A DNA stretch of 64,000 nt from an uncultured Butyricicoccus sp. (lineage in GTDB: Bacteria; Bacillota; Clostridia; Oscillospirales; Butyricicoccaceae): the NCBI GenBank assembly GCA_944384655.1, contig CALWUF010000036.1, forward strand, positions 1 through 64,000, given 5' to 3'. The notes beneath the pieces are model-generated. The model saw nothing but the letters and a program-made list of their open reading frames with translations, was not told the origin of the DNA and made no database searches. The stretch's first letter is position 1. Each line of letters starts with the position of its first letter. This document shows positions 35,839-45,172 of the stretch, piece by piece. The translations under genes and the position numbers were made by a program.

Positions 35839-37098
35839 ATGAAAAAATTCGGTATCTATACACTTGATTCGCTTGATGTGGCGGGTAAAACCGTATTGCT
35901 GCGCGTGGATATCAACGAGCCGATCGACCACGCAAACGACCGCGTCACCGATGACACCCGTATCCGTGGCTGCGTGCCCACCATAAAGGAACTGCGCGAC
36001 CGTGGCGCCAAGTTGGTTGTGATGGCGCATCAGGGCAGCGACATCGAATACAAAAATTACTATACCTTGCGCCCGCACGTTGCGGAGCTCGATCGCCTGC
36101 TCGGAAGCCCAGTCAAATTCATTGCCGATGTATGCGGTCCCGCCGCGCAGGACGCAATCCGCGCTCTGCAGCCCGGAGAGGTTTTGCTGCTCGACAACGT
36201 GCGCTTTATGGCTGAAGAACAGACCCTGTTCGAGCGAAATCTCAAGCTGACGCACGAGCAGCAGGCCAACACGCTCGTCGTGCGCACGCTCGCGCCGCTC
36301 GGGGATTGCTATGTGTGCGATGCATTTGCCGCTGCCCATCGTGACCAGCCCACGCTGTGCGGCTTTGAACAGTGTCTGCCTTCGGCGATGGGACGGCTAT
36401 TTGAAAAGGAATACAGCGTCATTTCCTCACTGATGGAAGCTCCTGAGCGACCATGCGTGTTTGTGCTCGGCGGCGCCAAGATCGCGGATGCGTTTATGAT
36501 GATGCAGACCGTGCTTGAACGCGGAATCGCAGACAAGGTGCTCACCGGCGGGCTGGTCGCCAATATTCTGCTCGCTGCGGGCGGCACAAAGATCGGCGAA
36601 GCTTCGATGGGCTTCATCAAAAAGCAGGGCTATGAGGGCTTCATCGAAAGCGCAAAGCCTCTGCTGGAACAATATCCGGACAAGATTGTTCTTCCGTCCG
36701 ATCTGGCGTATACGGAAAACGGCAAGCGCGGCGAAGTTGACGTCAACAGCCTGCCGGATGCCAACATGTTGGTCGATATCGGTCACGCTACAGCCCAGAC
36801 CTATCGCGCAGCGATTCTGGATGCAAAGACTGTATTCGTCAACGGTCCAATGGGCATTTTTGAAAAGGAAGAAACCGAATACGGCACAAAAGCTGTCTGG
36901 CAGGCGCTCGCGGATACCACAGGCTACACAGTGGTTGGCGGCGGTGACAGCGTGACTGCTACGAACAAATATGGTCTGGGTTCGCAGATGGGCTATATCT
37001 GTACAGGCGGCGGCGCCCTCATCCGCTTTTTGAGCGGCGAGGAACTGCCTGTCGTGCGTGCACTTCGCCACGCGGCGGAGAGCTTCCCACTCGATTGA
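35839..37098 (+). CDS. Archaeal-type phosphoglycerate kinase homologue with an altered substrate-site Arg
   Basis: 419 residues. VLLRVDINEP (Asp 24, Asn 26), TRIRGCVPTI (Arg 41), LLLDNVRF (Arg 122) and DAFAAAHRDQP (Arg 168) match PGK, and the C-terminal nucleotide site has FVLGGAKIAD and VVGGGDSVTA. The details (AAAHR, GPMGIFE, CTGGGALIRFLSGEELP) are of the archaeal subfamily. The conserved SHxGRP loop reads AHQGSD: His 64 is kept, but the Arg that binds the substrate phosphate is Ser 67. Expected chemistry is transfer of acyl phosphate to ADP. A GTG at 35830 is an alternative start overlapping the preceding gene. The kinase call is firm; the substrate is open. Confidence 0.87.
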   Translation: MKKFGIYTLDSLDVAGKTVLLRVDINEPIDHANDRVTDDTRIRGCVPTIKELRDRGAKLVVMAHQGSDIEYKNYYTLRPHVAELDRLLGSPVKFIADVCGPAAQDAIRALQPGEVLLLDNVRFMAEEQTLFERNLKLTHEQQANTLVVRTLAPLGDCYVCDAFAAAHRDQPTLCGFEQCLPSAMGRLFEKEYSVISSLMEAPERPCVFVLGGAKIADAFMMMQTVLERGIADKVLTGGLVANILLAAGGTKIGEASMGFIKKQGYEGFIESAKPLLEQYPDKIVLPSDLAYTENGKRGEVDVNSLPDANMLVDIGHATAQTYRAAILDAKTVFVNGPMGIFEKEETEYGTKAVWQALADTTGYTVVGGGDSVTATNKYGLGSQMGYICTGGGALIRFLSGEELPVVRALRHAAESFPLD

Positions 37099-37120
37099 CA
37101 ACAGAAAGAAGGAAAATGAC

Positions 37121-38191
37121 ATGGAAACCTATCAAATTGCAGTCATTGCGGGCGACGGTGTCGGTCCAGAGGTCATCAGCGAGGGCATGAAGGTGCTCAA
37201 TAAGGTGGCAGAGCTGGACGGTACATTCCGTTTTGAATTCACCGAATTTCCGTGGGGCTGTGAATACTATCTGAAAACCGGAAAGATGATGGATGACGAT
37301 GGCATCGAAACCCTTAAAAAGTTCGATGCAATTTATCTGGGGGCAGTCGGTATGCCCGGCGTGCCTGATCACATCTCCCTGTGGGATCTGCTGCTGCGCA
37401 TCCGCCACGATTTCGATCAATATGTCAACATCCGCCCCGTGCAGTTGCTCAACGGTGCGCCCTGCCCGCTGGCGAATTGCAAAAAAGGCGATATTGACAT
37501 GATCGTCATCCGCGAAAACAGCGAGGGGGAATATGCGGGCGCAGGCGACTGGCTGTATAAGGATCAACCGAACGAGGTCGTGTTGCAGACCGGCGTATTC
37601 TCCCGCCATGGTACGGAGCGCATCATCCGCTATGCCTATGAACTGGCGCGCAAGGAGAAAAAAAGCCTGACCAGCATCAGCAAAGGCAATGCACTCAACT
37701 ATTCCATGGTGTTCTGGGATCAGATATTTGAAGAAGTCGGTCGCGAATATCCGGACGTTGAAACCCATTCGTTGTTGGTAGATGCAGCGAGCATGTTCTT
37801 TGTGAAAAATCCGCAGCGCTTCCAGATCGTTGTCACTTCCAACCTGTTTGGCGACATCATTACCGATTTGGGTGCGGCGATCTCCGGTGGCATGGGTCTG
37901 GCCGCAGGCGCAAACCTGAATCCTGAGCGCAAATTCCCCTCCATGTTCGAACCAATCCACGGCTCTGCGCCGGATATCGCAGGACAGAAAAAATCCAACC
38001 CGCTCGCAGCTATCTGGTCTGCCAGCCAGATGCTCGATTTCTTCGGTCACGAGGATTGGGGCAAAAAGCTGATCGATGTGATCGAGCGCGTCATGGTGGA
38101 AAAAAAGGCGCTGACCCCGGATATGGGCGGCAGCGCGACCACCGATCAGGTGGGCGACGAGGTTGTACGCGTGCTCTGTGAGATGCAGTAA
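37121..38191 (+). CDS. Tartrate / D-malate dehydrogenase homologue (beta-decarboxylating dehydrogenase)
   Basis: 356 residues of the isocitrate/isopropylmalate dehydrogenase fold. IAVIAGDGVGPEVISEG, PGVPDHISLWDLLLRIR, NIRPVQLL, VIRENSEGEYAG and SNLFGDIITDLGAA are typical of the tartrate/D-malate branch. These enzymes oxidise and decarboxylate D-malate or tartrate with NAD+, Mn2+ and K+. AGAAGGA precedes the ATG, 22 bases after the PGK-like gene. Sharing an operon with acyl-phosphate enzymes is unusual and suggests a shared pathway on a C4 hydroxy acid. Confidence 0.9.
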   Translation: METYQIAVIAGDGVGPEVISEGMKVLNKVAELDGTFRFEFTEFPWGCEYYLKTGKMMDDDGIETLKKFDAIYLGAVGMPGVPDHISLWDLLLRIRHDFDQYVNIRPVQLLNGAPCPLANCKKGDIDMIVIRENSEGEYAGAGDWLYKDQPNEVVLQTGVFSRHGTERIIRYAYELARKEKKSLTSISKGNALNYSMVFWDQIFEEVGREYPDVETHSLLVDAASMFFVKNPQRFQIVVTSNLFGDIITDLGAAISGGMGLAAGANLNPERKFPSMFEPIHGSAPDIAGQKKSNPLAAIWSASQMLDFFGHEDWGKKLIDVIERVMVEKKALTPDMGGSATTDQVGDEVVRVLCEMQ

Positions 38192-38233
38192 ACGCGAAGA
38201 TCCTCCTCCCTATCCTGTAAGAAAATAAACAAA

Positions 38234-38286
38234 AAAGAACCGGACGATTCAGAATTCAACAAGTTTGAATCGCACCGGTTCTTTTT
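38234..38286 (+). terminator. Terminator of the gapII-pgk-dehydrogenase operon
   Basis: aaagaaccgg pairs with ccggttcttt, and an inner cgattca/tgaatcg pairing lengthens the stem; the T run follows. Confidence 0.85.
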
Positions 38287-38325
38287 CCATGCATCCAGTC
38301 ATTTGCGAGAAACGTGCCATAAAAG

Positions 38326-38355
38326 AAAAACTCCCACACAAAAAGGGGAGTTTTT
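38326..38355 (-). terminator. Terminator of tRNA-Arg
   Basis: aaaaactccc pairs with ggggagttttt; on the minus strand it ends in a T run, about 40 bases beyond the CCA. Confidence 0.8.
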
Positions 38356-38394
38356 CAGTGCCCTCAAATCCCAAGGGTTTCGAGCGTTGTGGAC

Positions 38395-38471
38395 TGGTGT
38401 CCCTGGGCAGATTCGAACTGCCGGCCTTTCGCTTAGGAGGCGAATGCTCTATCCAACTGAGCTACAGAGAC
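38395..38471 (-). tRNA. tRNA-Arg (anticodon CCT)
   Basis: 77 bases with an encoded CCA. The acceptor stem pairs GTCTCTG with CAGGGAC; the anticodon stem TTCGC/GCGAA closes the loop CTCCTAA with CCT; the T arm has AGTTCGAATCT. It reads the AGG codon. Confidence 0.97.
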
Positions 38472-38510
38472 AGATCTTTTTGTGTTTTTTATATCACAGT
38501 CAGCAAATAT

Positions 38511-38539
38511 AGTATACCCGATTACAGATCGAATTGCAA
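38511..38539 (-). promoter_or_regulatory. Promoter of tRNA-Arg
   Basis: Minus strand TTGCAA, 17-base spacer, TATACT. Confidence 0.7.
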
Positions 38540-38669
38540 GCACAGATATATCTTGTACATATGTTCCTGTATATAAGACTATACTGAATATTGGACAACG
38601 TATCGTCACATATTTCTATCTGCCTGAATACAGCGTTTATTTCGTTACATTTCTGTTACAAATATAGCA

Positions 38670-38698
38670 TTGCAATGTGTGAACAAAAGCATTATTAT
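38670..38698 (+). promoter_or_regulatory. Promoter of the lipid-kinase-family gene
   Basis: TTGCAA, 17-base spacer, TATTAT, about 40 bases before the start. Confidence 0.6.
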
Positions 38699-38736
38699 AA
38701 AGAAAGGTCAAATTTTGCTATGAAGGAGGCATCGAC

Positions 38737-39747
38737 ATGCTGAGCGGACGCAAGCAAAGCCTGATGCTGGTCATCAACCCAACTGCCGGTAAAAACCGCG
38801 CACGGGATAATGTTTTTATGTTGATCGACTATTTTTTTACCCATAATTATCATGTCACAGTATTTCCCACACAGACCAAGGGGGATGCCTGTCGATATGT
38901 CGCGGAGTTTGCGCCGCAATATGACGCATTGGTATGTGTCGGGGGCGACGGCACATTGAATGAAGCTGTTACCGGACTGATGTTCTGTGATCCAGAAGAC
39001 CGTCCGCGTCTGGGCTACATTCCCGCTGGAACCACCAATGACTTTGCCGCCACACTTGGCATCAGCAGTGAAATGCAACTGTCTGCTGAACAATTCTGCA
39101 ATGGCGATGCATTTGAGTGTGACATCGGTCGATTCAACGGCAAATACTTCACCTATGTTGCAGCATTTGGCATCTTTACGAAAGTATCCTATGGAACGCC
39201 GCAACAGCTCAAAAATGCGCTCGGTCATGCTGCATATATCCTGGAAGGTGTTAAATCACTCACTTCCATCCAAAGCTACCACTTAAAAATCACCTGTGAT
39301 GGAGAAGAAGAGGTGGAAGGTGATTATATCTATGGACAAATTTCCAATTCCACTTCCATTGCAGGCATTATGGATATCAGCCGTACCGGCGTCCGTCTGG
39401 ATGACGGTTTATTTGAAGTGCTTCTCGTCCGTATGCCTTCCAACATCATCGAATTGAATGGCATCATTTCCAGCCTGATGTTTCAGAAGATCGATGATTC
39501 TCCGTACATCTATTTCCGCCGCACCCAATCGGTGACAGTGATTTCAGCAACGCCACTGCCGTGGACACTGGACGGTGAATCCGGCGGCAGCTTCTGTTAT
39601 TCTCAGGCAAATATCGTGCCGAGAGCGATCACATTCAATCTGGCATCTTTGCCGAATGAGAAGAATCATTCCAAGGCATTGCCTGAAAGTCAACCGGACA
39701 TACAATCACCGTGTGAAGCGCCGACCCAAACAAACCCGAATGAATGA
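38737..39747 (+). CDS. Diacylglycerol/lipid kinase family protein (YegS/DgkB type)
   Basis: 336 residues. The DAGK catalytic domain is seen from LVINPTAGKNRA through VCVGGDGTLNEAVTGL and GYIPAGTTNDFAATLG; the C-terminal beta-sandwich includes IMDISRTGVRLDDGLFEVLLV. It phosphorylates diacylglycerol or a related lipid for phospholipid recycling at the membrane. A tail of about 25 polar residues after NLASLPNE is extra. AAGGAGG precedes the ATG. It is monocistronic and convergent with ftsH. Confidence 0.9.
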   Translation: MLSGRKQSLMLVINPTAGKNRARDNVFMLIDYFFTHNYHVTVFPTQTKGDACRYVAEFAPQYDALVCVGGDGTLNEAVTGLMFCDPEDRPRLGYIPAGTTNDFAATLGISSEMQLSAEQFCNGDAFECDIGRFNGKYFTYVAAFGIFTKVSYGTPQQLKNALGHAAYILEGVKSLTSIQSYHLKITCDGEEEVEGDYIYGQISNSTSIAGIMDISRTGVRLDDGLFEVLLVRMPSNIIELNGIISSLMFQKIDDSPYIYFRRTQSVTVISATPLPWTLDGESGGSFCYSQANIVPRAITFNLASLPNEKNHSKALPESQPDIQSPCEAPTQTNPNE

Positions 39748-39773
39748 CCCGTATCACGGACCCACTACACAAA

Positions 39774-39828
39774 AAAATGACGTTCTCCCGGTATTGCACC
39801 GCCTGAGAACGTCATTTTCTATTTTTTC
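39774..39828. terminator. Bidirectional terminator between lipid kinase and ftsH
   Basis: aaaatgacgttctc pairs with gagaacgtcatttt (14 bp), flanked by A and T runs, and serves both convergent operons. Confidence 0.88.
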
Positions 39829-39848
39829 CGATCTACTGATACAGGTGT

Positions 39849-41915
39849 TTATTTTTCCGACTTGGTATCATCAGAATCATCCGGTGTTTTAGCAGCATTT
39901 GTGCCAAACACTTGCGTCACCGCGTCATCCAACAGCTTCTGTGTCTTTTCCTCATCATCTGCATTGGCAGTTTTCTTTTCAAAGACCTGTGTCGCATCAG
40001 TATCTGTCGGCGGCACAGCTTTTTTATCATCCGCTGCCGTATTCGCTGCCCCACGCTCCAAATGGAACAGTTGTTCACCGCTCTGATGATCCGGCACTTC
40101 TTCGCCGTTGAACAATTTCTCAAATGCCTCGCCATCCATGGTCTCATTTCGGATGAGATATTCCGCAATATTCGTCAATACGCTCCTATGGCTTTCCAGC
40201 ATTTGCTCACATTGCTCATATGCCTCGGTGATAATGCGGCGGATCTCTGTATCAATTTCAGAAGCGATTTCCTCTGAGTAGTTTTTAGAAGTGGCAAAAT
40301 CCCGACCGAGAAATACTTCTTCCTGCCCTGCGCCATAATTGATCGGACCGATTCGGTCACTCATGCCGTACTTGGTGACCATGCCGCGCGCCAATTGAGT
40401 GGCGCGCTCAATATCATTGGATGCACCCGTAGAAATGTCATCCATGGTCAATTTTTCCGCGACACGACCGCCGAGCAACGTCACAATCTGTTCCTGCATC
40501 TCATTTTTGGAAGCATAGAACTTATCCTCCTGCGGCAAGCTCATGGTAAAGCCGCCCGCGCGTCCACGCGGCACAATGGAAATCTGATGCACAGGATCCT
40601 GTGTCGGCAACAAACGCGTGACAACTGCATGCCCCGCTTCGTGATAGGCTGTCAGACGTTTTTCCTTATCGGTCATCACACGGCTCTTCTTTTCCGTACC
40701 CATGATGACTTTGAGGAAAGAATCCTCGATATCTTCCATGCCGATGAGACGCTTATTGCGACGCGCCGCCAACAACGCAGCTTCATTGAGCAGGTTTTCC
40801 AAATCAGCGCCTGTAAACCCTGCGGTAGACTTTGCAATGGAATCAAAGCGCACATCCGGATCAAACTGTTTGCCGCGCGCGTGTACCTTGAGGATGTCCT
40901 CACGACCTTTTCTATCCGGTGCACCGACATAAACCTGACGGTCAAAACGTCCCGGACGCAGCAACGCCGGATCAAGGATATCCTGTCGGTTGGTAGCAGC
41001 GATGACAATGACGCCTTCATTTGCACCGAAGCCATCCATTTCCACAAGCAACTGATTGAGCGTCTGTTCCCGTTCATCATGCCCGCCGCCGAGACCTGCG
41101 CCTCTGTGACGACCAACGGCATCGATCTCGTCAATAAAGACAATTGCCGGGGAATTTTTCTTCGCCTGTTCAAACAGGTCACGGACACGCGATGCTCCGA
41201 CGCCGACATACAATTCAACAAAATCCGAGCCGGAAATCGACAGGAATGGTACACCTGCTTCGCCCGCAACTGCACGTGCGAGCAACGTCTTACCTGTGCC
41301 CGGAGGACCGACTAGCAATACGCCCTTGGGGATGCGTGCACCAATGGTCGTAAATTTTTGCGGATTCTTGAGGAATTCTACGATTTCTTCCAGCTCCGCC
41401 TTTTCTTCATCCGCGCCTGCCACATCGTGAAATGTCACATGCCGTTTGTCATCGGTAGCCAATTTTGCGCGCGCCTTGCCAAACTGCATGGCGCCACGTC
41501 CGCCGCCGTCCTGTTTGCTGAACATAAAGTACCAGAACAGCCCGAAGATTGCAAACAGGATGATATATGGTACAATACTTGCCCACCATGGGATCTCCTG
41601 TGTTTTCCAATCATAATCGGTAAGGATACCGTCTGCTTTCTGCTGACGGATGGTATCGCCCATGTCACTGAAAAACAGTTCGACACTTGGCAGGCGATAT
41701 TCCAGTACGGTTTCATCCTTGAGCGTAGCCGTGAGTGTATTGCCATCAATGACAAAGCTCGTGACCTGTTCCTCTTCAAACGATTCAATCACCTGTGCAT
41801 ATGTCACTGTGGGGGCTGTATCCTGCTGTAAAAGCACAGAAACTGTAATGACGAGAAGGACAAGGATAACGGCATAAAATCCCAGACCCTTCATTTTGTT
41901 GGTATTTTGATTCAA
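39849..41915 (-). CDS. ftsH: ATP-dependent membrane zinc metalloprotease FtsH
   Basis: 688 residues. Two membrane helices (about 9-29 and 112-132) flank an extracytoplasmic domain; the AAA+ domain has Walker A GPPGTGK (203-209), Walker B IVFIDEID and the SRH region [18 protein letters not shown]; the zinc site HEAGH is at 425-429. It degrades misfolded membrane proteins and regulators. The best start is TTG at 41915 after GAGAGGAG with a long spacer; an ATG at 41894 is the alternative. The C-terminal tail of about 85 residues is acidic and low in complexity. It is the last gene of the long leftward housekeeping run. Confidence 0.95.
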   Translation of the reverse strand: MNQNTNKMKGLGFYAVILVLLVITVSVLLQQDTAPTVTYAQVIESFEEEQVTSFVIDGNTLTATLKDETVLEYRLPSVELFFSDMGDTIRQQKADGILTDYDWKTQEIPWWASIVPYIILFAIFGLFWYFMFSKQDGGGRGAMQFGKARAKLATDDKRHVTFHDVAGADEEKAELEEIVEFLKNPQKFTTIGARIPKGVLLVGPPGTGKTLLARAVAGEAGVPFLSISGSDFVELYVGVGASRVRDLFEQAKKNSPAIVFIDEIDAVGRHRGAGLGGGHDEREQTLNQLLVEMDGFGANEGVIVIAATNRQDILDPALLRPGRFDRQVYVGAPDRKGREDILKVHARGKQFDPDVRFDSIAKSTAGFTGADLENLLNEAALLAARRNKRLIGMEDIEDSFLKVIMGTEKKSRVMTDKEKRLTAYHEAGHAVVTRLLPTQDPVHQISIVPRGRAGGFTMSLPQEDKFYASKNEMQEQIVTLLGGRVAEKLTMDDISTGASNDIERATQLARGMVTKYGMSDRIGPINYGAGQEEVFLGRDFATSKNYSEEIASEIDTEIRRIITEAYEQCEQMLESHRSVLTNIAEYLIRNETMDGEAFEKLFNGEEVPDHQSGEQLFHLERGAANTAADDKKAVPPTDTDATQVFEKKTANADDEEKTQKLLDDAVTQVFGTNAAKTPDDSDDTKSEK

Positions 41916-41949
41916 AAGTATATGTCACTCCTCTCCGTTTCCGGAAGTG

Positions 41950-42489
41950 TTATTCTCCATATACCGACGGTTTCAACACGCCGACATATGGCAGATTGCG
42001 GTAACGCTGGTCATAATCCAGACCATAGCCCACAATAAAGGAATCCGGAACGCGGAAGCCGCTGTATGCAACTTCGACCGGTACAACCCGGCGCTCCGGC
42101 TTATCTAAAAACGTGCACAGCGCAAGCGAAGCTGCACCGCGCGCCTTTAGTGTCTTCATCAGATAGTTGAGTGTACGTCCGCTGTCGAGAATATCCTCAA
42201 CAATAATCACATGACGATTCTCAATGCTGTTGTCAAAGTCTTTCACGATCTTCACTTCACCGGAGGAGCTTGTACCGGAGCCATAGCTGGAAACTGACAT
42301 AAAGTCAACGGTACATGGAATGGTGATGGCGCGCACCAGATCCGCCATAAACATAAACGAACCCTTGAGCACGCTGATAATGATGGGATCTTTTCCCTCA
42401 TAATCCTCCGAAATTTTTTTACCGATCTCTGCGACCTTGGCTGCAATTTCTTCCTCGGACAGAAGTATTTTCTCGATATCCTGATTCAT
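41950..42489 (-). CDS. hpt: Hypoxanthine phosphoribosyltransferase
   Basis: 179 residues. It salvages hypoxanthine or guanine with PRPP to IMP or GMP. The PRPP loop HVIIVEDILDSGRTL, the N-terminal ISVLKGSFMFMADL and the purine site VPDSFIVGYGLDYDQRYRNLPYVG are clear. GAGAGGAG supports the ATG at 42489; the longer upstream frame overlaps tilS. The tilS-hpt-ftsH order is conserved in many Firmicutes. Confidence 0.95.
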   Translation of the reverse strand: MNQDIEKILLSEEEIAAKVAEIGKKISEDYEGKDPIIISVLKGSFMFMADLVRAITIPCTVDFMSVSSYGSGTSSSGEVKIVKDFDNSIENRHVIIVEDILDSGRTLNYLMKTLKARGAASLALCTFLDKPERRVVPVEVAYSGFRVPDSFIVGYGLDYDQRYRNLPYVGVLKPSVYGE

Positions 42490-42508
42490 ACATAACTCCT
42501 CTCTTTTC

Positions 42509-43810
42509 TCAGCCATCGGCATCATGCACGGCGGCAAACACCCCAGTTGTACCGCAATATCTGCTGTCAACACCGATGCCGGCTGCTGCCACGATATCCT
42601 CCCCGCAGCAGAGTACCGGCAGCTCATCGCGCTCTTCCGGCAAAATCCCACGTTCGGCATATAACCGCTTGAGTGACCGGGCGCCCCGTGCACCTGGCAG
42701 GGTCATCCGATCCCCTGATCTCCACCGCCGCACATATAAGCAGACTGTATTGATTGTATCATATGCGATTGGATAAAACTTGAACGAACTGTGAATATCG
42801 TGTATTTTTCTCGTGACATACACGATATATGCACCAAACCGTACCGGTTGTTCGGGTATCAGTTTGATCCATTCAGGCTCCGACGGCATGGGTTCAATGC
42901 GAATTTCATCCCCGCGCCGCAATGCGCGCCGCCATCCCGGCAAGTTTACCGACCCCGTCTTTTTGCGCGTGAGCGCCAGCACAGCGGCAATGTGCCGCTG
43001 TCCGACTTCGCCCATCGGCGTACCTGCCCGCGTGAGCATATCGCGCACGGCGCGCGAGGCCAGCGCCTCCGGCATATCCCGCAGACGTGCGGCAGAGATG
43101 GCTGTACCGCCGACTTGCGCCAACGCATCAAGACAATCGTTGTCCCGCCGCAACAGCGCTGCGGTCTGTACCGCATGACGCACTGCCGCCGGTTCAATTT
43201 CCCGCAGGGCGGGAATGACATGATGACGGATGCGGTTGCGCGTACAATTGTCGTCCAGATTGGTCGCATCCGTACACCAATCCTGTCCTCGCCGGAGCAG
43301 ATACCGTTCCACCTGCTGCCGCTCAACCGCAATCAACGGACGGATAATCGCGCCGCGCACCGGAGGAATTCCCGCCAGTCCGGCACTGCCCGTGCCGCGG
43401 ATGAGGTGGAACAACATGGTTTCCAGATTGTCATCCGCCGTATGCGCCGTCGCAATGCGCTGTGCGCCGAAACGCTGTGCACAGCGCGCAAAAAACGCAT
43501 ACCGCAAGGTACGGGCGGCTGTCTCGACGGATTGTTTTTGCTCCACAGCAGCTGCGTTGGCGTCACAGTGCTCTGCATAAAACGGAATCCCATGCTTTGC
43601 GCACAGTGCGCGGCAAAACGCTTCGTCCGCATCCGCCTGTGCCCCGCGCAGTCCATGATTTAAATGACAGGCGCACACATCATATCCCAGTTCGTGTAAA
43701 CACAACAACAGGCTGACCGAATCCGCGCCGCCGGACAGCGCACACAGCACACGTGCGCCGTCCGGAATCATGGCGTACTGTTCAATTGTATGGCGTACCA
43801 GTTGCTTCAT
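42509..43810 (-). CDS. tilS: tRNA(Ile)-lysidine synthase
   Basis: 433 residues. It attaches lysine to cytidine 34 of the AUA-reading tRNA-Ile. The PP-loop ALSGGADSVSLLL, the second site ATAHTADDNLETMLFHLIRGTG and the zinc/cofactor-free N-terminal fold are visible; the C-terminal domain continues to the stop. Its ATG overlaps the dnaB stop by four bases (ATGA), so translation is coupled. Confidence 0.93.
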   Translation of the reverse strand: MKQLVRHTIEQYAMIPDGARVLCALSGGADSVSLLLCLHELGYDVCACHLNHGLRGAQADADEAFCRALCAKHGIPFYAEHCDANAAAVEQKQSVETAARTLRYAFFARCAQRFGAQRIATAHTADDNLETMLFHLIRGTGSAGLAGIPPVRGAIIRPLIAVERQQVERYLLRRGQDWCTDATNLDDNCTRNRIRHHVIPALREIEPAAVRHAVQTAALLRRDNDCLDALAQVGGTAISAARLRDMPEALASRAVRDMLTRAGTPMGEVGQRHIAAVLALTRKKTGSVNLPGWRRALRRGDEIRIEPMPSEPEWIKLIPEQPVRFGAYIVYVTRKIHDIHSSFKFYPIAYDTINTVCLYVRRWRSGDRMTLPGARGARSLKRLYAERGILPEERDELPVLCCGEDIVAAAGIGVDSRYCGTTGVFAAVHDADG

Positions 43811-45141
43811 TCGTGCATCCGATCCTGATTATAAAAGGTTGTATACTGACCGAGCCACTGGAGCATGACCGAACCGGTCGCACCGTGACGGTTTTTGGCA
43901 ATGATAATTTCCGCATTATTTTTCTCATCGCTGTCACTGTCATAATACTCATCGCGGTAGATAAACAGGACAATATCCGCATCCTGTTCAATCGCGCCGG
44001 ATTCACGCAGGTCCGACAGCATGGGTTTTTTGTCCTCACGCTTTTCGACCGCACGTGACAACTGCGACAGACAGATCACCGGCACATTCAATTCCTTTGC
44101 CATGATTTTCATGGCGCGGGAAATTTCACTGATCTCATTGACACGGCTCTCCGTGCGTTTGCCCGACTGCATGAGCTGTAAATAGTCGATGACAATCAAA
44201 CCCAGGTTATCCCCCAGACGGCGGCATTTCGCCTTGATCTCTGCCACCGTGATGGCAGGATTGTCATCCACATAGAGATGGGTTTTCGCCAATGTATTGG
44301 ATGCACGTGCGATTTTTGCCCAATCATCGGGGTCAAGCTCACCGGTTTTGAGTTTTTGTGAATTGATGACCGCCTCCTGTGCCAACAGACGCGATGCAAG
44401 TTGATCCTTACTCATCTCAAGCTGAAACAGCACGACGTCCTTTTTGGTATGCTTGGCGGCATACAATGCGACATTGAGCGCAAACGCCGTTTTGCCCATG
44501 CCCGGGCGGGCTGCAATGAGAATGAGATCGGATTTGTTGAGCCCGGTGAGCCTGCGATCCAACTCATGAAACCCGGTTGGCAGACCCGGCAACCCGTTCT
44601 CGCTTTGCGCCAGCTCATCCAAACGGTTGTAAACGTCCAGGATTACGCTCTTGATCGGCGTCAGACCCTGTACCTCGCGCCCATGGCGCACGGCATAAAT
44701 TTTCTGTTCCGCCGACTCCGCGATATCACTCGCCTCACCTGCGCCCTCGTATGCCATCGCCTGGATGTCCGCCCCTGCCGACGCGATGTCCCGCAGCATG
44801 CTTTTGTCACGGATGATGCGTGCATATTCACGCACACCTGCTGCCGTTGGGGTCACATCCATCAATTGAGACAGATATGCGCGACCGCCTGCATCATCAT
44901 ATGTGCCGTTGATCTTCAGCTCATTGAGCACGGTCACAGCATCGATACGCACGGAACCGGTAAACATTTCAAAGATGGTCTCAAAAATGCGACGATTTTC
45001 CTCCGCATAAAAGTCTGCTGGGCGCAGAAGTTCAATGACTTCAGGGATACAGGATGGGTCGATCAGCATGGAGCCGATAACCGCCTGTTCCGCTTCCAAC
45101 GCCTGAGGCATCTGCCGCGCCAACAGTTCGTCCATTGCCAT
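43807..45141 (-). CDS. dnaB: Replicative DNA helicase DnaB
   Basis: 444 residues. The N-terminal DnaB domain (PQALEAEQAVIGSMLIDP) is followed by the RecA-like core with Walker A AARPGMGKTAFAL, Walker B LIVIDYLQLM and the C-terminal arginine-finger region. No intein is present. It unwinds DNA ahead of the replisome. The start could be 45141 or the ATG two codons later; the ribosome site AGGGAAGGG favours neither strongly. It follows rplI closely, as in many Firmicutes. Confidence 0.95.
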   Translation of the reverse strand: MAMDELLARQMPQALEAEQAVIGSMLIDPSCIPEVIELLRPADFYAEENRRIFETIFEMFTGSVRIDAVTVLNELKINGTYDDAGGRAYLSQLMDVTPTAAGVREYARIIRDKSMLRDIASAGADIQAMAYEGAGEASDIAESAEQKIYAVRHGREVQGLTPIKSVILDVYNRLDELAQSENGLPGLPTGFHELDRRLTGLNKSDLILIAARPGMGKTAFALNVALYAAKHTKKDVVLFQLEMSKDQLASRLLAQEAVINSQKLKTGELDPDDWAKIARASNTLAKTHLYVDDNPAITVAEIKAKCRRLGDNLGLIVIDYLQLMQSGKRTESRVNEISEISRAMKIMAKELNVPVICLSQLSRAVEKREDKKPMLSDLRESGAIEQDADIVLFIYRDEYYDSDSDEKNNAEIIIAKNRHGATGSVMLQWLGQYTTFYNQDRMHE

Positions 45142-45172
45142 GCCTGTCCCTTCCCTTCCTGACGGTGCGAGA

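Noticed and set aside
34809-37098. Ordinary glycolytic gap-pgk pair
   Set aside because: Both proteins belong to the archaeal classes and carry changes in substrate-binding segments; the third gene is not glycolytic. A plain glycolytic role remains possible only if no other copies exist.
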